Source of the DNA: Magicicada septendecula
Taxonomy: Eukaryota > Arthropoda > Insecta > Hemiptera > Cicadidae
Length of the DNA: 64,000 nt
Direction of reading: 5' to 3'
Assembly (NCBI GenBank): GCA_034769895.1
Contig: CM068370.1
Span: forward strand, 50,229,454-50,293,453
The notes beneath the pieces are model-generated. The model searched no databases and was not told the origin of the DNA. It saw only the letters and a list, made by a program, of their open reading frames with translations. The position numbers and the translations under genes were made by a program. Positions 31,714-39,981 of the stretch are shown piece after piece; within the stretch, counting starts at the first letter, position 1, and every line of letters begins with the position of its first letter.

Positions 31714-32639
31714 TGTAACTTTATGTATTTTTTTATTCTTTTATTAATTGAGTTACATACTGTTTACTTTCTGTATTAACTATTTCATTCGGGCGCCATC
31801 TTGTTACTAACACAAGAAATTCAAATGTACTTACCCTTCTGGGCCGAGTTCGTTTAAGTGAACCGGAAGTAGCGGGTCTTGTTACTTGAAATAATTTACT
31901 CTTAATTGTATGATTTACCAACGACATTACCCTTTATTATCAAGCCACACATAGTTACATGAGATTCTACTTCGGGAACAAAACACACTGCTATTCGCCA
32001 TGAGGCGTAGTTATTGAATCAAGTTAAAATTTCTTTCCCATTTATAATTTTCTTAAATAAACATAATCCCACCAAAATAAACATAATCAATCATGTCTTA
32101 AATTATAGAATTATATATATATATATTTCACAACTCAGCACTGCTTAAATTTTATATTTTTATTTATTCACGCTATCACACACTCATTCATGCAGTACAA
32201 TTTCATGGACTTCCCTAACTGAGCTCATATTATTGAATTTAAATAGAATATTGAAAATTTGTTTTTTAATTCTTATTTGTTACTTAGCTGAAAATCTGTC
32301 CAGAAGACATCGCATCGTTACACGCGCACTACAGATGTTGGTTTTTTAATGTTCACTGACATTATGTATTTTAAACGGCTAATGCATTCTGATAAAGTTA
32401 CAAGAGGGTTATTTTATATTTTATACTTGCTGTGTTCACATTTTCATTGCGGGCGTAACGGTATGCAGCCGACGGCGAGCAGAAATGCTCACATCCGCAC
32501 TGCTTGATATTAACTGTTTTACTGTTTTCTCGAATTCACTTTGGTATACATTTTAATGAAATTTTGGCTCGTCAGCCTATGTATTCACCAGGCCCGGGGA
32601 GTGGTTTTTAGTAGACTGAGACACTGTTTTTATCTATAT

Positions 32640-32786
32640 ATATATTACATTTAATATTTATAATTAAATTTACCTCAAGATGTTATTTTTATCCTTTATT
32701 GGAACATGTTTCGGGCACTATCTTGCACCCATCCTCAGCCTTCCGGTTTTTCTGTCTGGTGAAGTACATATGCTTTGCTGGTTGAT
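32640..32786 (-). mobile_element. PLE 3' end fragment in LTR of element F
   Basis: A short non-coding segment with the PLE-type motif at 32708-32738, bounded by TA runs on both sides. No coding part. Confidence 0.6.
32708..32738 (-). ncRNA. Hammerhead-like core in PLE fragment
   Basis: Minus strand: CTGAGGA (32738-32732), T, stem GGGTGC with GTGCCC (two wobble pairs) around AAGATA, then GAAAC. The boxes fit CUGANGA and GAAA. Stems I/III not verified. Confidence 0.5.
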
Positions 32787-33631
32787 ATATATATATATAT
32801 ATATTTCACAACTCAGCACTGCTTAAATTTTATATTTTTATTTATTCACGCTATCACACACTCATTCATGCAGTACAATTTCATGGACTTCCCTAACTGA
32901 GCTCATATTATTGAATTTAAATAGAATATTGAAAATTTGTTTTTTAATTCTTATTTGTTACTTAGCTGAAAATCTGTCCAGAAGACGTCGCATCGTTACA
33001 CGCGCACTACAGATGTTGGTTTTTTAATGTTCACTGACTTTATGTATTTTAAACAGCTAATGCATTCTGATAAAGTTACAAGTGGGTTATTTTATATTTT
33101 ATACTTACTGTGTTCACATTTTCATTGCGGGCATAACGGTACGCAGCCGACGGCGAGCAGAAATGCTCACATCCGCACTGCTTGATATTAACTGTTTTAC
33201 TGTTTTCTCGAATTCACTTTGGTATACATTTTAATGAAATTTTGGCTCGTCAGCCTATGTATTCACCCGGCCTGGGGAGTGGTTTTAGTAGACTGAGACA
33301 CTGTTTTTATCTACATTTTATATGTGGGCGATATAAAACCTTGCCCGGCCAGCGATGCACACTGCTCGCGTCCGTCATGTTTTGATGTTATTCGCCGACT
33401 GCGAGAGTTTTCAGCGCGCACCGTGCGAAAGAAAGCATTAATACGTGCCGATAGCGTGAGAAACTTGGCCGTCTGAACGCGCGTGTGGTGGCTCTTTCGC
33501 CCCCTAATTACAAACTGCACATTCCAATGCCAATTCACACCTGTCTTGACGCTACACTTGGGCGAAATAATAAAATTGAGAATTCAAATCACATTTTAAA
33601 ATTGGTTTTATCTCTCTTTTGCCCCGTTACA

Positions 33632-33679
33632 AAACCCCCTCAATGAGAGGTTTTATGCCGAAGCATAAAAACTCTCATT
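33632..33679 (-). promoter_or_regulatory. Polypurine tract and hairpin, element F
   Basis: Minus strand GAGGGGGTTT stands directly before the LTR start. 33642-33679 forms a hairpin: AATGAGAGGTTTTATGC, loop CGAA, GCATAAAAACTCTCATT, with 16 of 17 positions paired. It is the best-preserved of the three copies in the window. Confidence 0.8.
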
Positions 33680-35084
33680 GACACTCTCATACTTCCTAAA
33701 GGGATCAGTCGGGATATGTCGCCACAACCCCCTGTATTGTTTATATAAAAATATAGTTAACTCACCCTTGGCCCAGTGGCTGTGACCGCACCTGAATGAC
33801 CTTACTGGACTTCTCTCTCGAGATCCCAACACCGCAAGGCCAGACAGACGCTTGACACTCCTGCTCTGACGCGCAGGCCAGCTCAGGACCACCGCCACAG
33901 CATCACCAGACACTGAAACATCAAATTAAAATATTAAATAGTGGCCTCGTATAATACCATATCCCTAACTGATCTGGTTCCGCTTAGATGTGTGCTGGTT
34001 TGTGTTAAGAAGCACTGGGTTTTCTTTATCTCTCCTAACACCTATATGATTACAAGAATTATTGTACAGACGTTCCTTTCTCTTAGCTCGCTCCCATTAA
34101 CATTTATAAAATATTCGATTCCAATCGATAATAATTAATCCTTCCCCATTAACAAGAAGAAATACAAATCTTTACACTAATGCAATAATACTTCCAAAAT
34201 ATTTAAACACATTATCAAAATTTACTCAAATACAATTAATCTATATCTCCCCCTTTCTACAATTCTTAAACATTTTCCCTTTTATATCTAAAACCATTCA
34301 AATTCATTTAACATTTTATAAAAATATTATTATTAACAGAAATTCTATTTATCCGGCACTGTTAATAATAATCATCCCCTTTTCTCCTCCACACACACTA
34401 TTGCCCCCCCTGGACTGTTGCGTCCAGTTGCCTCCACAAGGACTGAGGCGGAAGGAGTAAGCACTTTTTTCTTTTCTCTCACTCCCATCCTTGCTTCAGC
34501 GTTACAAAAAACTTCAAGGTTAAGACTCATTATCTTAACATATGCCCCTAATGTCTACCACCCCTATTTGGGTGAAAATAGCCTGTGTTCAAAATAATCT
34601 TAGATTCCCTTATTAAACCCCATTAAATTTCTATGTTTGACCAATTTCAAAGGCAACCAACTGTGGTCAGTTTTACAATTTCTGCCCACAGCTGATCGTC
34701 ATCCAAAACCACGATCTGGGTTGGTAAGGCCGAGATCGCCCAAAATGTAGGGAATCACATTTAAAACATGTTATACACACATACAATTCATGTTTAAATT
34801 CCTACACTAATACATAATAAACATAATACATAATAATACTCATAATTAACATTGCGATTATTACATTAAAATAACCAATTCACATTTAACTTTGATCAAA
34901 ATTTACACACCTTACATCTTTAAATTTGCGTATAAAATTATAAACATTACATTTTAATTTCAATTGAACTTTTATTAATTAGCCATCAATTATTTATCCT
35001 TTACTACCATTTAATTCTTCACAATTTCAAATTTAGTATTAACTTAATATTCATGTTTAATATGGTAACCAAATCACTTGTACG
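33680..35084 (-). other. Element F 3' non-coding region
   Basis: No credible ORF. 33700-33910 matches the same region of E and G. 34400-34510 (TGTTGCGTCCAGTTG, CTTGCTTCAGCGTTAC) and 34560-34745 match E and the palindrome arms, including the GGTAAGGC..ATCGCCC block also seen near 3460. Confidence 0.75.
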
Positions 35085-35147
35085 AATTAATAAATTATTT
35101 ACCTTAAATTATCCGCCGTGTGATTTCTTGTTTTTAATAACTGGATT

Positions 35148-36143
35148 TTGACATTTTGGAATTTAAATACCATGCTTGTATTTAACATGCTTGTAGACGA
35201 TACATTTTTAATTTTTGATGGTACTATAAGACAAATCGAATTATTTAAAAACTCTTTAAATAAAATAAATAGAAACATCCAGTTTACTCTTGAAACAGAG
35301 GTTGATAACAAGATAAACTTTCTAGATTTAACCATCACTCGACAGATGAATAAACTAAAGTTCAACATTTATAGGAAACCGACTACCACTGACACCACAA
35401 TACACGCAGACTCTCATCATCCTCTTTCACATAAAATGGCAGCGTACAATAGTTTCATTCATAGATTATTGACAATTCATTTGGATGATAAGGACTTCCG
35501 TGATGAGCTAAATATCATAAATTATATCGCGGTTGCCAATGGTTACAATAGTTTAACCATTGACAAACTGTTGAGAAAACATGAAAAAAGAATGCTTAAA
35601 CCCCGAATAAACAACAACACGCAAAACATTTTTATATCTACTAATTACACTAGCTTTCTGCCTAAGGTTTTGTCTTCTATATTGAATAATAATAGTTTCA
35701 CTATTTCATTCAGGACTAATAATAAGTTACTGCATATTCTCAAACCGAAAAAACACACGCCTCCAGAAGAAAAAACTGGCATATATAAGTTAACATGCAA
35801 TGATTGCAGAGTGCTTCTACATTGGACAGACTGGGAGAGGTTTCCTTAAACGATTTCGAGAACATTTACCTAAGAAAATAAGAAACATTGACAACATCAA
35901 ATCAAATTACGCCCGACACCTGACTTCACACTATCTAATTATACAGATTTTAGTTCCAATTTAATACCGTTACATGTGTGTAAGAAGGGCCGTTTCATGA
36001 ATGCCTTGGAGGAATTTGAAATTTACAGTGCATATGCAAACCCAAGGAGTCGCGATATCGTGTTAAATGACCACCTGAACTTTGTATCCAACCGATTGTA
36101 CGATACCGCCTTGAGTCTGCTCGCTGGGGCTACGATAAGGTAG
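35148..36143 (+). pseudogene. PLE RT end and GIY-YIG endonuclease, frameshifted
   Basis: 35148-35849 begins in the RT catalytic motif (LVDDTFLIFDG; YVDD-type with the Tyr replaced), then INFLDLTITR, YRKPTTTD, MAAYNSFIHRLL, IAVANGYN and the first half of the nuclease (TGIYKLTCNDCR). A frameshift near 35810 moves the rest (FYIGQTGRGFLKRFREHLP) to another frame, and more breaks follow before the C-terminus (near 36143, LYDTALSL-type end). Close relative of the copy at 25494. Confidence 0.87.
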
Positions 36144-36270
36144 CAACCGCTCAGTGGCAGAATGAACTTGAACGGGTGCGCACCCAAATCCGCGTACGGT
36201 TCATATGCAAATTTTGACATTTTAACTTCTTAACGATCTCACAAGAGTGATAGTTTTAACTTTTTAATAT

Positions 36271-36297
36271 CTGATGATGGAGCATAAGCTCTGAAAC
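36271..36297 (+). ncRNA. Hammerhead-like core in PLE
   Basis: CTGATGA (36271-36277), T, stem GGAGC with GCTCT (one G-T pair) around ATAA, then GAAAC followed by GCGTC. Canonical boxes. About 130 bp downstream of the PLE coding remnant. Confidence 0.55.
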
Positions 36298-36360
36298 GCG
36301 TCATAGACGAAGCACAAGAAATCACGCGGCGGATAATTTAAGGTAAATAATTTATTAATT

Positions 36361-36649
36361 AATATTAACCTTCATTTTACCTTACCTCTCAGTTATTATT
36401 ACAAACTATGAATTTTCTTTTATTTCACCTTTTCATCCCTATTAGTTTGGGCGATTCTCCGTTATTCACAATGATTCAATTGAATAGGCATTTATATATC
36501 TAACCTTACTCACCTTTCTTCCTACTAACAACAACCACTAACAACCAGGTTTACATATTATGACACCAATCTCTCAATTATAACCCACTTCAACACTAAT
36601 TCTATTTGACTCTTCACCTCTTAAAATAAAATAACTAATACCCTCTTTG
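36361..36649 (-). other. Element F internal non-coding DNA
   Basis: AT-rich, no ORF. Part of the 3' region of F between the PLE and the pol remnant. Confidence 0.5.
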
Positions 36650-36960
36650 TAATTAGGATGTGTGTTCCCAACCTGGCAATATACACATTCATAACCTTTT
36701 GCCCTCCACCAAATATCGGCAAACACTCTTACCCTTCTCTAATTACGGTACCTGCCCAACGACGCACGTTATCATCCCTTACCACCTCATCCTTACTACA
36801 AAATATAACCATCAACTATTTAATCTCCATTTACGTTACTCACCTTCTCTACATCTAATCACTAACTACTGTGTCCCTAAAATATCTAACACCCTCTTTC
36901 TGCATTATTTGTATTTCGACTTCTTATTCTCTCTAACTCCCATTAAAATTAACTCTGATT
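36650..36960 (-). pseudogene. Decayed pol fragment in element F
   Basis: The plus-strand text here (GTGTGTTCCC, TATACACATTCATAA, TTTTGCCCT, ATCGGCAAACACTCTTAC, CGCACGTTATCATCCCTTAC, CACCTCATCCTTACTACA) follows element D at about 11995-12135, and the rest follows D toward 12300, with many substitutions and deletions. In D this is the segment between protease and RT. No reading frame survives. It shows that F descends from a pol-bearing ancestor by internal deletion. Confidence 0.65.
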
Positions 36961-37498
36961 AACTCACATGCCTTATTTATCACCCAAACCCTTTTACATT
37001 TTCACCTTAATATGATCATTAAACATTACCCTGGAAAATTCATCACTTACCTCGTAATACCAATGTAATTCCATATTCACACATATTATATGTTTAATCA
37101 TTTACAAATCATTATAGAATCTTAATTTCATAAAATCATTTAACTTCATTATCAAAATTTATTTGTATAACAATCATTAATCAATTGATTCATCTGCAAT
37201 TTATTTTAATTAAATTATTTAAAATTTCACCATTACTTTCATCACTTGTTTAGTCAAAAAATGTTAATTGTTATTATTAAATCAATTAAACTATAACTTC
37301 CTGTTACATACATGGTTTACATAAAAACACATCTAATACACAACATCAAGAATACACAAATACATTGACATTAATACACAAAAAAAATATACAATCCAAC
37401 TTATTATTTGTTATTGTTGACCAAAATCAGTTCATAAAACAATCCATCTCAAACCCACACTAGTCACATAATTAAATGTTCATAAACAATAAAACACT
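36961..37498 (-). other. Element F internal non-coding DNA
   Basis: About 0.54 kb, very AT-rich, between the pol remnant and the stop of the second frame. No ORF or repeat stands out. Confidence 0.5.
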
Positions 37499-37957
37499 TT
37501 ATCCACCATCATCGAACAACAGTCGAATCTTAGGTCTACATACATTATTTTTTATTAAATATATGATATTATTATTATCAATATAATACTTATTTAAATT
37601 TTTATATCTTTCCACAATGTTGTTTGAATTAATAGGCTTATCCCATATTATTTCATCATGTAACATGTCATCATAGGGTATGGTCCTGTCGCCCTTAGTA
37701 TAATTTGTCATATTCATGTAAGTCATATTATCATCGTTTATAACATCATCTCTAATAACAGCATCTTTAATCCAAGGTAAGTATTCATTATAATTATACA
37801 TCATCTCTACTATCTCAGTTTCACTATAAGGTAAGTACTTGTTATTATTATTACTTCTCTCTCCACCTAACCTCTCTACAAACTCTTCATAGTTTCTATT
37901 TACTTTTAAAATCTCTATCTCTCTCTTTCTCTCACAATCTCTCTCTCTCTCTCTCAA
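37499..37957 (-). CDS. Element F second frame, conserved in G, unknown function
   Basis: 152 residues. It starts in a purine-rich repeat (MRERERDCERKREIE), then NRNYEEFVERL, KYLPYSE, EYLPW, YMNMTN..KGDRTI, DKPINSNN, and ends IRLLFDDGG at the stop. The protein of element G at 55443-56087 shows the same order (LKRNYDELRKRL, IKYLP, KHLPD, YLTLTN..DGDWTI, NNPINYN, IRFIYDDGG). No known family is recognised: no zinc finger, protease or RT motif. It overlaps the upstream frame by 4 bases, and in G the equivalent parts are in one frame. The two frames of F are therefore probably one gene split by a slip in the CT-rich repeat at 37915-37975. Confidence 0.7.
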   Translation of the reverse strand: MRERERDCERKREIEILKVNRNYEEFVERLGGERSNNNNKYLPYSETEIVEMMYNYNEYLPWIKDAVIRDDVINDDNMTYMNMTNYTKGDRTIPYDDMLHDEIIWDKPINSNNIVERYKNLNKYYIDNNNIIYLIKNNVCRPKIRLLFDDGG

Positions 37958-37975
37958 TATATCTCTCTCTCAAAA
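37915..37975. repeat. CT-rich simple repeat in coding region of F
   Basis: Runs of CT/TC (about 60 bp) that code on the minus strand for Arg-Glu repeats. G has a shorter equivalent (GAGAGA runs near 55608-55683). A repeat-length change here would explain the frame switch in F. Confidence 0.85.
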
Positions 37976-38949
37976 TATGCAGGGGACACTAACTCATAAT
38001 TACTGCACCACCTATGAAGTGCACAAAACATCCAGGGAAATCTATTTGCAGACATATCGTCTTCCAAATATACACTGAAGGAACTCTCGTCCTTCCTAAA
38101 CACATGTGAAGCCTTTAATTCACCAACACGGGAAAAATTTACCCCCTGCAACCCTTCTACAAGTATACTTTCTCTCCACTTTCTCTTTGATTTATTAATA
38201 TACACCAACATTTCATTATCACATTTTACTCCCATTAAAATCTCATTATCCCTACCAATATTCTCACCATTATTGTCTAACATCATATTCTTAATTATAT
38301 CATTGTTATTACCTGTGAACTCATTACTCAAATCATCATTGCTACTCACCTTGTTGTCTTCATTTTTATTCAATTTATTTGTTTCTCTATTATTCTCTAC
38401 CTCCATTTTATTCTCGTCTACTTTATTCTTTGGTCTATCGAACTTCTCATTTACTAGCGCTACTATTTTTTCTTTCGTTTTAACGAAACGTGCATTCATT
38501 TCATCAATTTGTTTGTTAAAATTAAAATTTTGTCTCTTAACTTCCTCTTTTACTTCGTCAAACTTCTCATCAAATTTGGTATTTATCTGATCGTATTTCA
38601 GGTTGGAATCGCTTTTTTGTTCATCCAACTTTACATTAAATTTATCTAGCATTACATCAAATTTATTTAACTTCATACTCTGTCCAATAAATTTCTCATC
38701 AAATTTATTTAATTTCACACTCTGTTCATTAAACTTCTCATCAAATTTATGTACCAATAATTGTATCATGGCATTTGTCTCATCTGTTTTCTTTTCAGAC
38801 CAAGTTGAGATGGGTGTTACTGGTACTCTATCTAACTCTACAGATTCGGTCGCACTCGACTCGATCTGACTTATTGGCGTTGAACAAACTCCCATTTCAC
38901 TCTTAAACGTTTGGTCAGTTACGCTGACATTCTCGTTATTGTTTGCCAT
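37954..38949 (-). CDS. Element F Gag-like coiled-coil protein without capsid
   Basis: 331 residues. Residues 1-50 (CSTPISQIESS, SVELDRVPVTPIS) resemble the N-terminus of D and E Gag (NSTPIA, HSTPIQ). About 55-200 is coiled coil with repeats of KFDEKF and KLNKFD. From about 245 a different region starts (YINKSKRKWRESIL, LQGVNFSRVG) that is shared with G. No capsid motifs (HPMRF, WAEAHRVEW) and no zinc finger are present. It keeps the Gag N-terminus but swaps the capsid for an unrelated domain, which could let it join Gag assemblies of D/E-type partners. That role is inference. Confidence 0.75.
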   Translation of the reverse strand: MANNNENVSVTDQTFKSEMGVCSTPISQIESSATESVELDRVPVTPISTWSEKKTDETNAMIQLLVHKFDEKFNEQSVKLNKFDEKFIGQSMKLNKFDVMLDKFNVKLDEQKSDSNLKYDQINTKFDEKFDEVKEEVKRQNFNFNKQIDEMNARFVKTKEKIVALVNEKFDRPKNKVDENKMEVENNRETNKLNKNEDNKVSSNDDLSNEFTGNNNDIIKNMMLDNNGENIGRDNEILMGVKCDNEMLVYINKSKRKWRESILVEGLQGVNFSRVGELKASHVFRKDESSFSVYLEDDMSANRFPWMFCALHRWCSNYELVSPAYFEREIY

Positions 38950-39183
38950 TTTAAAAAAAATTTTTTTAATATTTTTCTTTTCAAAATTTTATCCTGTAAT
39001 ATTACACAACCTTATTATATATAAAAAATATTCTATTTAAACTATTTATCCTACCATGTGTAGTCACAACATAACCTTATTTTTACGTCTATATTTACGT
39101 ATCTCCAAATTGTATATTACCTAAAGTAACTTTTCCGCTCCTTCCAGTAGGCTTACTCTAAATAAAATAAAATTTTATGTCGA

Positions 39184-39202
39184 GTCCCTGTTCCGGAAGC
39201 CA
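39184..39202 (-). promoter_or_regulatory. Element F primer-binding site
   Basis: Minus strand TGGCTTCCGGAACAGGGAC, one base after the LTR end. The 3' part GAACAGGGAC is identical to the tRNA-Lys(UUU) type site. Confidence 0.8.
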
Positions 39203-39203
39203 C

Positions 39204-39608
39204 TGTAACTTTATGTATTTTTTTATTCGTTTATTAATTGAGTACATACTGTTTACTTGCTGTATTAACTATTTCATTCGGGCGCCATCTTGTTACTAAC
39301 ACAAGAAATTCAAATGTACTTACCCTTCTGGGCCGAGTTCGTTTAAGCGAACCGGAAGTAGCGGGTCTTGTTACTTGAAATAATTTACTCTTAATTGTAA
39401 GATTTACCAACGACATTACCCTTTATTATCAAGCCACACATAGTTACATGAGATTCTACTTCGGGAACAAAACACATTGCTATTCGCCATGAGGCGTAGT
39501 TATTGAATCAAGTTAAAATTTCTTTCCCATTTATAATTTTCTTAAATAAACATAATCCCACCAAAATAAACATAATCAATCATGTCTTAAATTATAGAAT
39601 TATATATT
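39204..39608 (-). repeat. Element F 5' LTR, truncated
   Basis: Matches 31714-32118 almost base for base (for example the TTCGGGCGCCA and GAGGCGTAGTTATTG stretches) and stops at TAGAATTATATAT, where the 3' LTR enters its TA run. The U3 part is missing. The sequence above is from another element. Confidence 0.9.
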
Positions 39609-39619
39609 TTGTACATAGA

Positions 39620-39892
39620 TTACATATTTTTATTCAATGACTCTGTCATTGCCCTCATCATCTCTAGTATGTTTGTGTCTCCTGCTTGTGTGAATCTCTC
39701 AGGTTGTCTGGGTTGCTCGGGTTCTGCAGGAGGCGTTCCCTCTTGTCGGTTTTCTACGGTGTTGTTGGTTGCAACTTCCATTTCGGTTGTTGGCTGTGTC
39801 TCCTGTACCTCCATATTTGCTTCGGTGTTCGCTTGTGCAACTTCTCCTTGGCTGGCCTTGTACCTAGTATTGTGTCTATGTGTGTGAGGCAT
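39620..39892 (-). CDS. Element I: N-terminal Gag-like fragment
   Basis: 90 residues starting at ATG 39892, 68 bp after a primer-binding-site-like motif. Composition: basic start (MPHTHRHNTRYKAS), then an acidic T/E/P/Q-rich stretch and NILEMMRAMTESLNKNM at the end. The start-of-element position and the helix-forming end fit a Gag N-terminus, but no family is recognised. It is cut by the truncated LTR of F. Confidence 0.45.
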   Translation of the reverse strand: MPHTHRHNTRYKASQGEVAQANTEANMEVQETQPTTEMEVATNNTVENRQEGTPPAEPEQPRQPERFTQAGDTNILEMMRAMTESLNKNM

Positions 39893-39960
39893 GATTGTTC
39901 TATTGTATTTGCTGGGCTAATTTAATATTAAAAATTTATTAATTTAATATTTTTAAAGCC

Positions 39961-39978
39961 GCACTCTGTTGGTCGCCA
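39961..39978 (-). promoter_or_regulatory. Element I primer-binding-site-like motif
   Basis: Minus strand TGGCGACCAACAGAGTGC, preceded by CAAAT and an LTR-like end (..CGTTACA). It resembles the Gypsy/tRNA-Lys site TGGCGCCCAACGTGGGGC, like those of H and of the palindrome arms. Confidence 0.55.
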
Positions 39979-39981
39979 ATT

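Larger units (their letters stand above)
32126..33313. repeat. Direct duplication of about 510 bp around a PLE piece
   Basis: Copies 32126-32636 and 32804-33313 start at TTTCACAACTCAGCACTGC and end at CTGTTTTTATCTA. They differ at scattered bases (for example ACATCGC/ACGTCGC, GGGCGTAAC/GGGCATAAC). Between them lies 32637-32803: (TA)n, PLE 3' end, (TA)n. Confidence 0.92.
31714..33631 (-). repeat. Element F 3' LTR with internal duplication
   Basis: Lower end TGTAACTTTATG matches 39204; upper end is ..CCCGTTACA, so the minus strand starts TGTAACGGGGCA. A block of about 510 bp is present twice (32126-32636 and 32804-33313) around a PLE 3' fragment and (TA)n runs. Without the duplication and PLE piece the LTR would be about 1.24 kb, like that of G. 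Confidence 0.88.
35085..36360 (+). mobile_element. PLE with 46-bp terminal inverted repeats inside element F
   Basis: 35085-35131 is the inverted copy of 36314-36360 with one mismatch. Between them is a 5'-truncated PLE reading plus strand, opposite to F. Inverted terminal sequences of this kind are known in PLEs; here they are short, unlike the 0.18-kb inverted repeats of the PLE at 5036. Confidence 0.85.
31714..39608 (-). mobile_element. Element F: non-autonomous relative of D/E without pol
   Basis: Minus-strand order: truncated 5' LTR (39608-39204), primer-binding site, Gag-like N-terminal frame (38949-37954), second frame (37957-37499), decayed pol remnant (about 36960-36650), 3' non-coding DNA with a nested PLE (36360-35085), hairpin and polypurine tract (33679-33632), 3' LTR (33631-31714). 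No protease, RT or integrase frame remains. The LTR start TGTAACGG, the primer-binding site and the hairpin tie it to D, E and G. The 5' LTR lacks its U3 part, so this copy cannot start its own full transcript. Confidence 0.88.
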
